Assembly: GCF_036226745.1 (NCBI RefSeq)
Contig: NZ_CP109013.1
Location: 3,534,001 to 3,598,000 of the forward strand
Origin: Streptomyces sp. NBC_00683
Lineage (GTDB): Bacteria; Actinomycetota; Actinomycetes; Streptomycetales; Streptomycetaceae
DNA: 64,000 bases
Reading direction: 5' to 3'
Position numbers and translations under genes: made by a program. Positions 1 through 10,689 of this stretch are shown one piece after another; within the stretch, counting starts at the first letter, position 1, and each line of letters begins with the position of its first letter. The notes under the pieces are model-generated. The model ran no database searches and was not told the DNA's origin. It saw only the letters and a list, made by a program, of their open reading frames with translations.

Positions 1-426
1 GCCCCGTTCGCCCCCGTCCCGCCGCTCCGCAACAACGTCGGCCTCGGCGTGCTGGCCGCCCTCGGCACCGCGATCGTCGCCGCGATCCTCTACGGCGTGA
101 TCGCCGGTGCCATCGAGCGCGAGGTCGGTTACGCGGCTGTCGGTGTCGGCTTCATCGTCGGCTTCGCGGCGAGCAAGGTCGGCGGGTCCAACCCCGGCGT
201 CCTCGTCTCCAGTGCCGTCTTCTCCCTCGGCGGCGTGTTCCTCGGCCAGCTCATCGGGATGTCCGTGGTCCTGGCGGACGCTCTCGGCGTGGGCTTCTCC
301 GAGGTCTTCTTCGAGCACTTCAGCGATGTGCTGGACATCTGGAAGGAGGAGGCCGACTTCATGACGTACCTCTTCCTCGCCCTGGGTCCGGTCGCCGCCT
401 TCGGTGGCGCCAGGAAGGCCGGCTGA
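1..426 (+). CDS. Membrane protein, 5' end outside the window
   Basis: The reading frame is open from base 1, so the start lies upstream; 141 residues are visible, ending at TGA 424-426. The visible part starts with a Pro/Ala-rich stretch and then has hydrophobic segments (about residues 17-40, 45-60 and 70-90) and a last one near the C-terminus, so it is probably a small integral membrane protein with a Pro-rich N-terminus. No catalytic motif is recognisable and I assign no function. It converges on guaB3 with a shared hairpin between them. A GTG at 49 could be read as a start, but the open frame before it makes a longer protein more likely. Confidence 0.6.
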   Translation, partial: APFAPVPPLRNNVGLGVLAALGTAIVAAILYGVIAGAIEREVGYAAVGVGFIVGFAASKVGGSNPGVLVSSAVFSLGGVFLGQLIGMSVVLADALGVGFSEVFFEHFSDVLDIWKEEADFMTYLFLALGPVAAFGGARKAG

Positions 427-438
427 CCAGCGGCACGG

Positions 439-486
439 CATACGGGAGGGCCCGGACCACCGAGGTGGTCCGGGCCCTCCCGTATG
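439..486. terminator. Bidirectional terminator between convergent genes
   Basis: Two perfectly complementary 22-nt arms (439-460 and 465-486) flank a 4-nt loop. It lies 12 nt after the stop of the membrane protein and 16 nt after the stop of guaB3, so it can serve both strands. There is no U-tract, which is common for terminators in this group. Confidence 0.9.
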
Positions 487-502
487 TGTACCCGAAGGGG
501 CG

Positions 503-1627
503 TCAGCGGCGGTGCTGCGAGTCCGCCACCGTCACCTCGACGCGCTGGAACTCCTTGAGGTCGCTGTAGCCCGTGGTGGCCATCGCCCGGCGCAGCGCGC
601 CGAAGATGTTCATCGAGCCGTCGGGGTTGTGCGAGGGCCCGGTCAGGACCTCCTCCGTCGTGCCGACGGAGCCCAGGTCGACCAGCTTGCCGCGCGGCAC
701 GTCCTCGTGGACGGCCTCCATGCCCCAGTGCCGGCCGCGGCCGGGCGCGTCCGTCGCACGGGCCAGCGGGGAGCCCATCATCACGGCGTCCGCACCGCAG
801 GCGATCGCCTTGGGCAGGTCGCCGGACCAGCCGACACCGCCGTCCGCGATCACGTGCACGTACCGGCCGCCGGACTCGTCCATGTAGTCGCGGCGGGCCC
901 CGGCCACGTCGGCGACCGCGGTCGCCATCGGGACCTGGATGCCGAAGACGTTGCGCGTGGTGTGCGCGGCGCCGCCGCCGAAGCCGACGAGGACACCGGC
1001 CGCGCCGGTGCGCATCAGGTGCAGGGCCGCGGTGTACGTGGCGCAGCCGCCGACGATCACCGGGACGTCCAGCTCGTAGATGAACTGCTTCAGGTTGAGC
1101 GGCTCGGCCGCGCCGGAGACGTGCTCGGCGGAGACCGTCGTACCGCGGATGACGAAGATGTCCACGCCCGCGTCGACCACGGCCTTGGAGAACTGCGCGG
1201 TGCGCTGCGGCGAGAGCGCCGCGGCGGTGACGACACCGGAGTCGCGCACCTCCTTGATGCGCTGCCCGATCAGCTCCTCCTGGATGGGGGCGGAGTAGAT
1301 CTCCTGGAGCCGCGGGGTGGCGGTCTCGACGGGCATCTCGGCGATCTCGTCGAGGAGCGGCTGCGGGTCGGCGTGCCGGGTCCACAGCCCCTCGAGGTTG
1401 AGGACGCCGAGGCCGCCCAGCTCACCGATGCGGATGGCGGTCTGCGGGGAGACCACCGAGTCCATGGGAGCGGCCAGGAAGGGCAGCTCGAAGCGGTAGG
1501 CGTCGATCTGCCAGGCGATCGAGACCTCCTTCGGGTCACGGGTACGACGGCTCGGTACGACAGCGATGTCGTCGAACGCGTATGCCCGCCGACCGCGCTT
1601 GCCGCGCCCGATCTCGATCTCAGTCAC
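503..1627 (-). CDS. guaB3: GuaB3-family IMP dehydrogenase-related protein
   Basis: 374 residues of IMPDH/GMP-reductase TIM barrel without a CBS insert, matching the GuaB3 (IMPDH-related) family that sits beside guaB in Actinobacteria. The nucleotide-binding loop reads GFGGGAAHTTR (around residues 216-225); aligned with GSICTTR of true IMPDH, His222 takes the place of the catalytic Cys. Later barrel motifs are kept, such as IADGGVGWSGD and ACGADAVMMGSPLA. It lies downstream of guaB on the same strand, with a hairpin between them. The role in purine balance is inferred from family and neighbourhood; the substituted residue argues against ordinary IMPDH chemistry. Confidence 0.88.
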   Translation of the reverse strand: MTEIEIGRGKRGRRAYAFDDIAVVPSRRTRDPKEVSIAWQIDAYRFELPFLAAPMDSVVSPQTAIRIGELGGLGVLNLEGLWTRHADPQPLLDEIAEMPVETATPRLQEIYSAPIQEELIGQRIKEVRDSGVVTAAALSPQRTAQFSKAVVDAGVDIFVIRGTTVSAEHVSGAAEPLNLKQFIYELDVPVIVGGCATYTAALHLMRTGAAGVLVGFGGGAAHTTRNVFGIQVPMATAVADVAGARRDYMDESGGRYVHVIADGGVGWSGDLPKAIACGADAVMMGSPLARATDAPGRGRHWGMEAVHEDVPRGKLVDLGSVGTTEEVLTGPSHNPDGSMNIFGALRRAMATTGYSDLKEFQRVEVTVADSQHRR

Positions 1628-1682
1628 GATGGTGTGGCCTTTCCTCTACGTCTGCGCTGACCAGTATCCCCGACACACACAT

Positions 1683-1716
1683 GAGGGGCGGTTCCGGGAA
1701 CCCCGGACCGCCCCTC
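1683..1716 (-). terminator. Hairpin terminator downstream of guaB
   Basis: Inverted repeat in which GAGGGGCGGT pairs with ACCGCCCCTC, followed by a CCGG/CCGG inner stem with one bulged base. It lies 15 nt after the guaB stop and 55 nt before the guaB3 start, so guaB3 may have its own promoter or rely on read-through. Confidence 0.7.
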
Positions 1717-1731
1717 ACCTGCGCTGATGCG

Positions 1732-3279
<1,548 letters not shown>

Positions 3280-3376
3280 CTAACGGGCTCGCAGGGTGTC
3301 TCATTCCACGATCAAGATCACCTGGCGGTTTCGTGGCTTCGTACAGAACGGCAGGTGCCGTCCCGCCCCGCCTCGA

Positions 3377-4042
3377 CTACTGCCCCGCGAGAGCCCTCAG
3401 TCTGCTCAGCGCACGGTGCTGGGCGACCCGCACCGCACCCGGGGACATCCCGAGCATCTGTCCGGTCTCCTCCGCGGTCAGTCCGACCGCGACCCGCAGG
3501 ACCAGCAGCTCGCGCTGGTTCTCCGGGAGGTTGGCGAGAAGCTTCTTGGCCCAGGCGGCATCGCTGCTGAGCAGCGCACGCTCCTCCGGGCCGAGCGAGT
3601 CGTCGGGCCGCTCCGGCATCTCGTCGGAGGGCACGGCCGTCGATCCGGGGTGCCGCATCGCGGCACGCTGGAGGTCGGCGACCTTGTGGCCCGCGATGGC
3701 GAAGACGAAGGCTTCGAAGGGTCTGCCGGTGTCCTTGTACCGCGGCAGCGCCATCAGCACCGCGACACATACCTCCTGCGCCAGGTCCTCCACGAAGTGG
3801 CGAGCATCACCGGGAAGCCGGTTCAGCCGAGACCTGCAGTACCGCAGGGCAAGGGGGTGGACATGGGCCAGCAGATCGTGAGTGGCCTGTGCGTCGCCGT
3901 CGACGGCACGGTGCACCAGAGCACCGATCACCGTCGTCTCGTCGTCGCGCATCGGACCATGGTGCCCTGACGCCTTCCGATCCGCGGCATCGCGTCCTGA
4001 GTTGTGCACCGAAGCGTTATGAGCGGGTGCGCCGGATGTCAT
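3377..4042 (-). CDS. shbA: ECF-type sigma factor, ShbA/SigD-like
   Basis: 221 residues from the chosen ATG. A sigma-2 region is seen around [10 protein letters not shown] and [20 protein letters not shown], and a sigma-4 helix-turn-helix at [19 protein letters not shown] near the C-terminus. Position beside guaB/guaB3 and bldM matches ShbA of streptomycetes (known in S. griseus to drive the principal sigma gene hrdB) and SigD of mycobacteria; the symbol rests on that synteny and the sequence type. No anti-sigma gene is adjacent. The start at 4042 is preferred because GGAAGGGGAGGG lies 8 nt upstream; ATG 4093 is an alternative adding 17 residues. The N-terminal 30 residues are low-complexity. 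Confidence 0.85.
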   Translation of the reverse strand: MTSGAPAHNASVHNSGRDAADRKASGHHGPMRDDETTVIGALVHRAVDGDAQATHDLLAHVHPLALRYCRSRLNRLPGDARHFVEDLAQEVCVAVLMALPRYKDTGRPFEAFVFAIAGHKVADLQRAAMRHPGSTAVPSDEMPERPDDSLGPEERALLSSDAAWAKKLLANLPENQRELLVLRVAVGLTAEETGQMLGMSPGAVRVAQHRALSRLRALAGQ

Positions 4043-4230
4043 GTCCTGCGCCCTCCCCTTCCGCTCGACCGAATCGTTCCCGAGGAACTCCACATCTCAA
4101 GGATGCGTCATCGGCCGGGAAGCGTCACGCACCGCTGGTGGGGAGGGCCCGGCCGCAGGTCCGCCGCCACCGTCGTCCCGTCCGCGGGTACGCGGACGGG
4201 ATCGTCACGGCTACCGGCCGCGCCGCGGCA

Positions 4231-4842
4231 TCAGCGGACCAGACCCCAGCGGAAGCCGAGCGCCACGGCGTGGGCACGGTCCGAGGCGCCGAGCTTCTTG
4301 AACAGCCGCCTGGCGTGGGTCTTCACGGTGTCCTCGGAGAGGAACAGCTCACGGCCGATCTCCGCGTTGGAGCGGCCGTGGCTCATGCCTTCGAGCACCT
4401 GGATCTCCCGCGCGGTGAGCGTGGGCGCCGCACCCATCTCGGCGGACCGCAGCCGGCGCGGGGCGAGCCGCCACGTCGGATCGGCCAGCGCCTGGGTCAC
4501 GGTCGCCCGCAGCTCGGCGCGCGAGGCGTCCTTGTGCAGATAGCCGCGGGCCCCGGCGGCGACCGCGAGAGCCACCCCGTCCAGGTCCTCGGCGACGGTC
4601 AGCATGATGATCCTGGCCCCGGGGTCCGCCGAGAGCAGCCGCCGGACCGTCTCCACACCCCCCAGACCGGGCATGCGTACGTCCATCAGAATCAAATCCG
4701 AACGGTCGGCTCCCCAGCGGCGGAGGACTTCCTCGCCGTTGGCCGCCGTCGTCACACGCTCGACGCCGGGCACGGTCGCAACCGCGCGACGGAGCGCTTC
4801 TCGGGCAAGCGGGGAGTCGTCGCAGACGAGGACGGATGTCAT
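4231..4842 (-). CDS. bldM: Orphan response regulator BldM
   Basis: 203 residues. An N-terminal receiver (residues 1-120) has DD at 8-9, the phospho-acceptor position Asp54 in LILMDVRMPG and Lys in GYLHKD; a LuxR-type helix-turn-helix follows (LTAREIQVLEGMSHGRSNAEI, helix pair about 140-195). Sequence and position opposite a WhiD homologue identify it as BldM, which in Streptomyces controls aerial development as a homodimer and sporulation genes together with WhiI. No histidine kinase is adjacent, as expected for an orphan regulator. The ATG at 4842 follows GGAGG; a longer frame to 4902 lacks such support. A SigBldN-type promoter lies about 125 nt upstream. Confidence 0.95.
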   Translation of the reverse strand: MTSVLVCDDSPLAREALRRAVATVPGVERVTTAANGEEVLRRWGADRSDLILMDVRMPGLGGVETVRRLLSADPGARIIMLTVAEDLDGVALAVAAGARGYLHKDASRAELRATVTQALADPTWRLAPRRLRSAEMGAAPTLTAREIQVLEGMSHGRSNAEIGRELFLSEDTVKTHARRLFKKLGASDRAHAVALGFRWGLVR

Positions 4843-4965
4843 GACCGTCCTCCGCAGCTGATGCGCGTCACCTTGAGCCTCCAGGCTGATACAAGTCGTC
4901 ACCTGTGCGGTTGACCCCCTCGGACATCTGCCCGAGCTCGTTGTCCGTCAACCGCCTCTGCCTTC

Positions 4966-4993
4966 CCAACGATGGTCACTCGAAAGAGTTACG
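4966..4993 (-). promoter_or_regulatory. SigBldN-type promoter of bldM
   Basis: On the minus strand CGTAAC (4988-4993) is followed after exactly 16 nt by CGTTGG (4966-4971). This matches, apart from the last base, the recognition pattern known for SigBldN (CGTAAC - 16 - CGTTGA), whose classic target is bldM. The transcript start would be about 115 nt before the bldM ATG. Confidence 0.8.
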
Positions 4994-5160
4994 GGTCGAG
5001 GGAACCGGTTCGGCACTCTAAGTGAGGGGCCGCGTACGGAGGAGAACGGCGCGGAATCATTCACCCGTCAACCGATCTCTCACCCCTCGGCATGCCCCAT
5101 TTAGCGGGTTTTCTTCCCTTTTGCTGGCGTCTGTGGCTAGATTCGCAATCAGTCATATTT

Positions 5161-5183
5161 ACATCTACTAACACCGTAGATGT
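5161..5183. promoter_or_regulatory. Inverted repeat upstream of whiD
   Basis: ACATCTAC and GTAGATGT are perfect 8-nt arms around a 7-nt spacer, in an AT-rich patch 83 nt before the whiD ATG. The rest of the 423-bp bldM-whiD intergenic region has the SigBldN box (4966-4993) but no other dyad this clean. It is a candidate operator; the binding protein is unknown. Confidence 0.45.
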
Positions 5184-5265
5184 ACGGTCGGGACTCCGGT
5201 CACCGACGATCCATGACGGTCGAGGATGCCGTTTCCGACTCAGCAAGGTTTCGAGGGGACACGCA

Positions 5266-5595
5266 ATGGCAGATTTCTCCCGCCTTCCCGGACCCAACGC
5301 GGATCTGTGGGACTGGCAGCTGCTGGCCGCCTGCCGTGGGGTCGACAGCTCACTGTTCTTCCACCCCGAAGGAGAACGCGGGGCGGCACGGAGCGCCCGC
5401 GAGACCTCGGCGAAGGAGGTCTGCATGCGCTGCCCGGTGCGCGCCGAGTGCGCGGCACACGCCCTGGCGGTACGGGAGCCCTACGGCGTATGGGGCGGCC
5501 TGACCGAGGACGAGCGCGAGGAGCTCATGGGCCGCGCCCGCAACCGTCTGATCTCGGCCCACTCGGTCGCCACCCAGGGCCCCGGGCACACCTGA
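5266..5595 (+). CDS. whiD: WhiB-like sporulation regulator WhiD
   Basis: 109 residues. The four iron-sulfur ligand cysteines are at 23, 53, 56 and 62 (pattern C-X29-C-X2-C-X5-C), followed by the family motif GVWGG (residues 74-78) and a basic C-terminal end (GRARNR). Near-identity in the first 85 residues to WhiD as I recall it, and the divergent bldM, support the name; WhiD binds a [4Fe-4S] cluster and acts late in spore maturation with SigA-type sigma factors. The ATG at 5266 is preceded by GAGGGGAC; the open frame further upstream (to 5092) has no ribosome site and lies in the regulatory region. Confidence 0.94.
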   Translation: MADFSRLPGPNADLWDWQLLAACRGVDSSLFFHPEGERGAARSARETSAKEVCMRCPVRAECAAHALAVREPYGVWGGLTEDEREELMGRARNRLISAHSVATQGPGHT

Positions 5596-5708
5596 CCACC
5601 TCTACGGACCGGTCGGCGCAGAAACGTTTCTTCACATCTGGTGCACCCGCCTGACGCGGCGCACCGGGTGCCGCGCGCGCCGACCGCAGCTCAGGGGCGC
5701 CGACCCGC

Positions 5709-6599
5709 TCAGCGCGCGGCCGCCAGGGACAGCTGATCCAGGGTGGCCGCCACCGCCGGGACCCGGGCCAGGTCGGGCAGGGTCAGCGCGACGATCTCCC
5801 GCTCCACGGCGGGCTCCACCATGACGGTGCGGGCCCCCTTGGGGCGTACCGACTCGATCGCGAGCTCCGGCAGGACCGCGACACCCAGCCCCGCCCCGAC
5901 CAGGCCGATCACCGCCGGGTAGTCGTCCGTCGCGAAATCGATCCGGGGGGTGAATCCGGACGCCTCGCAGACCTCCACCAGCTGACGCCGGCAGCGCGGG
6001 CAGCCCGCGATCCACGGCTCGTCGGCCAGCTCGCCGATGCCCACCGAATCGGCCCCCGCCAGCCGGTGCCCCTCGGGCACCAGGCCGATCAGCCGGTCCG
6101 CGAGCAGCGGGCGCACCACCAGGTCGTCCCACTCACCGCCGGGCACCCCGTAGCGGAACGCCAGCGCGATGTCGCAGTCCCCGTCGCGCAGCATCTCCAC
6201 CGACCTCGGCGGCTCGGCCTCGACGAGCGAGACGCGGGTGCCGGGGTGCGCGGCGCGCAGGGCCGCGAGGGCGCCCGGTACGAGCGTGGAGCTCCCGCTC
6301 GGGAACGAGACGAGCCGGACCCGGCCGGCCCGCAGGCCGGCGATCGCGGCCACCTCCTCCTCCGCCGCGGTCAGGCCCGCGAGGATGCCGGACGCGTGGC
6401 GCACCAGCGCCTCGCCGGCCTGGGTGAGCCTCATCTCGCGCCCCGTACGGATCAGCAGCGGAGTGCCCGCCGAGGACTCCAGGGCCTTCATCTGCTGGCT
6501 GACGGCGGGCTGGGTGCAGCCCAGGTCGCGCGCGGCGGCGGAGAACGAACCGGTGGTGGCCACGGCGCGCAGGACACGGAGATGACGGGCTTCGATCAC
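5709..6599 (-). CDS. LysR-family transcriptional regulator
   Basis: 296 residues, typical LTTR length. The N-terminal winged helix-turn-helix is clear: MIEARHLRVLRAV, FSAAARDLGCTQPAVSQQMK (about residues 17-37). A periplasmic-binding-like effector domain follows from about residue 90 (RLVSFPSGSSTLVPGALAAL). The GTG at 6599 is close to GAGG. It is divergent from the MOSC gene with an 80-bp gap, so it may regulate that gene and itself, the usual LTTR arrangement; the effector is unknown. Confidence 0.88.
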   Translation of the reverse strand: MIEARHLRVLRAVATTGSFSAAARDLGCTQPAVSQQMKALESSAGTPLLIRTGREMRLTQAGEALVRHASGILAGLTAAEEEVAAIAGLRAGRVRLVSFPSGSSTLVPGALAALRAAHPGTRVSLVEAEPPRSVEMLRDGDCDIALAFRYGVPGGEWDDLVVRPLLADRLIGLVPEGHRLAGADSVGIGELADEPWIAGCPRCRRQLVEVCEASGFTPRIDFATDDYPAVIGLVGAGLGVAVLPELAIESVRPKGARTVMVEPAVEREIVALTLPDLARVPAVAATLDQLSLAAAR

Positions 6600-6679
6600 C
6601 CCTCAACCATAAGCGAGTCTTGAGGGATGAGCCGATTTATCATGAACATCTTTGAGGGTCGAGTGGTTAGCGTGTACGC

Positions 6680-7348
6680 ATGAAGCTGCTGACTGTGAAT
6701 CTGGGACGCCCCACGGCCTCCGAGCACACCCAGGGCCCCGACGGGCTCACGGGAATCGACAAGCGCCCGGCCGACGGCCCCGTACGGGTCTGCGACCCGG
6801 GCCCCAGGGGGACCGGCGGCAGTGGTCTGGCCGGTGACACGGTCTGCGATCTGCGGTTCCACGGCGGCTCCGACCAGGCGGTGTACGCCTTCGCCCGCGA
6901 GGAGCTGGACACCTGGGAGAAGGAGCTGGGCCGCACCCTGCCCAACGGCACGTTCGGCGAGAACCTGACGACCGTCGGCCTGCCGGTGAGCACCGCCAGG
7001 ATCGGGGAGCGCTGGCGGGTCGGCGGCGAGCTGCTGCTGGAGGTGACCTCGGGCCGCATTCCGTGCCGTACGTTCGCGGGTCACCTGGGCGAGAAGGGCT
7101 GGATCGGCCGGTTCACGCGTGAGGCGGCCACCGGCGCGTACCTGCGTGTGATCGAACCGGGGACGATCCGTGCCGGGGACCCGGTCGCGATCGTGCACCG
7201 CCCGGACCACGAGGTCACCGCCGCCCTGCAGTTCCGGGCGGTCACGACCGAACGGGGGCTGCTGCCGCAGCTGTTGGCCGCCGGGGACGCACTGCACCCG
7301 GAGGCGCTGCGCCAGGCGCGGGAGTACGCGGCGAAGCACGGGTCGTGA
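6680..7348 (+). CDS. MOSC domain-containing protein (YiiM-like)
   Basis: 222 residues with an MOSC beta-barrel: FHGGSDQAVYAFA, the GTFGENLTTVGL motif and the conserved Cys in SGRIPCRTF (about residues 125-133). This type (YiiM) binds molybdenum cofactor and in E. coli reduces N-hydroxylated purines such as 6-hydroxylaminopurine; the same activity is inferred here. No Shine-Dalgarno is present: TAGCGT (6668-6673) ends 6 nt before the ATG, compatible with a leaderless transcript. The divergent LysR gene is the likely regulator. Confidence 0.8.
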   Translation: MKLLTVNLGRPTASEHTQGPDGLTGIDKRPADGPVRVCDPGPRGTGGSGLAGDTVCDLRFHGGSDQAVYAFAREELDTWEKELGRTLPNGTFGENLTTVGLPVSTARIGERWRVGGELLLEVTSGRIPCRTFAGHLGEKGWIGRFTREAATGAYLRVIEPGTIRAGDPVAIVHRPDHEVTAALQFRAVTTERGLLPQLLAAGDALHPEALRQAREYAAKHGS

Positions 7349-7402
7349 CCATCCCCCGGGCGGATGAACGGCCCGCGCTCACCGGGCACTAACGTGCCGC
7401 GT

Positions 7403-8176
7403 ATGACGACTGCACTGATTACGGGCGCGACGGCGGGGATCGGGGCCGCCTTCGCACGGCGGCTCGCGAGTGACGGGCACAATCTGGTGCTGGTGGCGCG
7501 GGACACCGAACGGCTGCGGGTCCAGGCCACGGAGCTGCACGACCGGCACGGCATCGAGGCGGAGGTCCTGAGGGCCGATCTGTCCACGGACTCGGGGATC
7601 GAGGCGGTCGAGGCGCGCCTGGGAGACCGCCAGAACTCCGTGGACCTGCTGGTCAACAACGCCGGGTTCGGCAACAAGGGGCGCTATCTGGACGTTCCCA
7701 TGGCGGACGAGCTGACCATGCTGAAGGTGCACTGCGAGGCCGTGCTGCGGCTGACCTCGGCAGCGGCCGCCGGGATGCAGGAGCGCGGGCGCGGCGGGGT
7801 GGTCAACGTGGCCTCCGTGGCGGCCTTCCTGCCCCGTGGGACGTACGGGGCGTCGAAGGCATGGGTCGTGCAGTTCACCCAGGGCGCGGCCAAGGACCTC
7901 GCGGGGTCGGGGGTCCGGCTGATGGCCCTGTGCCCCGGCTTCGTACGGACGGAGTTCCACGAGCGGGCCGGCATGGGGACGGGCAACATCCCGGACTGGA
8001 TGTGGCTCGACGCGGACAAGCTGGTCGCGGCGGCCCTGGCCGATCTGGCCCGCGGCAAGTCGGTGTCGATTCCCGACCCGCGGTACAAGGCGCTGATGGG
8101 CCTGGTGAAGGTGGCACCCCGGGGCCTGCTGGGCGGGGTGACGTCCCGCGCGGGCCGCACGTACGGCCCCAAGTAG
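7403..8176 (+). CDS. Short-chain dehydrogenase/reductase
   Basis: 257 residues of classical SDR fold. NAD(P) site TGATAGIG near the N-terminus, NNAGFG, the catalytic Ser in VASVAAFLP and the YGASK pair are all present, so it should be an active oxidoreductase; YqjQ/DltE-like members have this layout. Substrate unknown. The start at 7403 gives the standard MTTALITGATAGIG opening; it has no ribosome site, but TAACGT ends 7 nt upstream, so leaderless translation is plausible. An alternative start at 7364 adds 13 non-conserved residues. It follows the MOSC gene by 54 bp. Confidence 0.85.
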   Translation: MTTALITGATAGIGAAFARRLASDGHNLVLVARDTERLRVQATELHDRHGIEAEVLRADLSTDSGIEAVEARLGDRQNSVDLLVNNAGFGNKGRYLDVPMADELTMLKVHCEAVLRLTSAAAAGMQERGRGGVVNVASVAAFLPRGTYGASKAWVVQFTQGAAKDLAGSGVRLMALCPGFVRTEFHERAGMGTGNIPDWMWLDADKLVAAALADLARGKSVSIPDPRYKALMGLVKVAPRGLLGGVTSRAGRTYGPK

Positions 8177-8226
8177 CGCGCGGCCCGGGGCAGTTCCCGG
8201 CCCGGCGACCGCGCGGGAACGACCGG

Positions 8227-8259
8227 GGCCCGGTGCCCCCGCGACGGGGGTACCGGGCC
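8227..8259 (-). terminator. Terminator of the groES-groEL operon
   Basis: GGCCCGGTGCCCCC (8227-8240) pairs with GGGGGTACCGGGCC (8246-8259) with one G-U type position and a 5-nt loop. It lies 22 nt beyond the groEL stop, and also follows the plus-strand SDR gene, so it may work in both directions. Confidence 0.75.
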
Positions 8260-8280
8260 TCGGCTGCGTACCGGGTCGTA

Positions 8281-9909
<1,629 letters not shown>

Positions 9910-9929
9910 TTACTTCCCTCTCGAACGAA

Positions 9930-9980
9930 CTGCGCCCCTCGCCGCCCGGCTAGGTATTTCGCAGGGGGCCAGGGGCGCAG
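9930..9980 (-). other. Hairpin between groES and groEL
   Basis: CTGCGCCCCT (9930-9939) and AGGGGCGCAG (9971-9980) are perfect 10-nt arms around a 31-nt loop, within the 103-bp spacer. It could be an mRNA processing or stabilising structure that sets the GroES:GroEL ratio, or a weak attenuator. Confidence 0.5.
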
Positions 9981-10006
9981 AACACAAGCAAACAAACGTG
10001 GGTGAA

Positions 10007-10315
10007 TTACTTCTCGATGATCGCGAGCACGTCGCGAGCCGAGAGGACGAGGTACTCCTCGCCGTTGTACTTCACCTCGGTGCCGCCGTACTTGCTGTAC
10101 AGAACGACGTCGCCGGTCTTGACGTCGAGCGGAAGGCGCTCGCCGTTCTCGAAGCGGCCCGGGCCCACGGCCAGGACGACGCCCTCCTGGGGCTTCTCCT
10201 TGGCGGTGTCCGGAATGACCAGGCCAGAAGCCGTGGTCTGCTCGGCGTCGAGCGGCTGGACCACAATGCGGTCCTCGAGCGGCTTGATCGCAACCTTGGA
10301 GCTGGTGGTCGACAC
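10007..10315 (-). CDS. groES: 10-kDa co-chaperonin GroES
   Basis: 102 residues. It caps the GroEL ring; the mobile loop is around [19 protein letters not shown] and the barrel motif [16 protein letters not shown] follows. The GTG at 10315 gives the conserved opening [18 protein letters not shown] and has AGGGGGAG 8 nt upstream; the frame extends upstream without a conserved sequence. First gene of the heat-shock operon, with two CIRCE operators and a TTGACC promoter 140-180 nt upstream. Confidence 0.97.
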   Translation of the reverse strand: MSTTSSKVAIKPLEDRIVVQPLDAEQTTASGLVIPDTAKEKPQEGVVLAVGPGRFENGERLPLDVKTGDVVLYSKYGGTEVKYNGEEYLVLSARDVLAIIEK

Positions 10316-10422
10316 GATCCGGTCTCCCCCTTCGGAGATCTCACGGGGTTTAACAGTCTGTGGGTGGCGACCAGGTCGATCCGTCGTCGCGGGTGCCGGA
10401 CCTGCCCTGTCGCGCAGTGGTG

Positions 10423-10449
10423 CTGGCACTCTCCAGTGGGGAGTGCCAG
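10423..10449. promoter_or_regulatory. CIRCE operator 1 (HrcA site)
   Basis: CTGGCACTC - 9 nt - GAGTGCCAG, perfect 9-nt arms with the standard 9-nt spacing. Deviates from the classic TTAGCACTC arm in the outer bases. Placed at the expected transcript start of groES, so HrcA binding here would block early elongation. Confidence 0.93.
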
Positions 10450-10454
10450 ACCTG

Positions 10455-10484
10455 AGACTATGACCGCGATTAGCACTCGGTCAA
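10455..10484 (-). promoter_or_regulatory. groES promoter (SigHrdB type)
   Basis: Minus strand: TTGACC (10479-10484) and TAGTCT (10455-10460) with 18 nt between. The -35 box lies inside the spacer of CIRCE 2 and the -10 is just upstream of CIRCE 1, so both operators would shut this promoter. Confidence 0.7.
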
Positions 10485-10496
10485 GCGGAGTGCCAA
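10470..10496. promoter_or_regulatory. CIRCE operator 2 (HrcA site)
   Basis: TTAGCACTC - 9 nt - GAGTGCCAA; 8 of 9 arm positions pair. The arms include the classic TTAGCACTC half. Centre-to-centre distance from CIRCE 1 is 47 bp. Confidence 0.92.
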
Positions 10497-10525
10497 TTCA
10501 CCACCCGCGCGTGGCGGGCCGACCG

Positions 10526-10548
10526 GGCCCCCGGACCGTACGGGGGCC
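10526..10548 (-). terminator. Possible terminator of the deacetylase gene
   Basis: GGCCCCCG (10526-10533) pairs with CGGGGGCC (10541-10548), loop 7 nt, with CCGG flanks that may extend it. It lies about 140 nt beyond the deacetylase stop. The remaining bases 10549-10689 hold a second shorter CGGTGCC/GGCACCG dyad and no gene I can support. Confidence 0.45.
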
Positions 10549-10689
10549 GGTGCCGACCGGGATTCCGCACGGGCACCGTACGGACAACGCGGGGGCGCGC
10601 CGCGGCGTTCCGTACCTCCTGGACGGCTTGCGCGGGGAGCCGCGGCTACGCGCACGCCGCTCCGAAGGCACGCGCGGGACCCGAACCTC

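Noticed and set aside
404..1660. 418-codon open frame on the plus strand across guaB3
   Set aside because: Arg/Gly/His-rich composition with no domain; it is a third-position GC shadow of guaB3 on the opposite strand.
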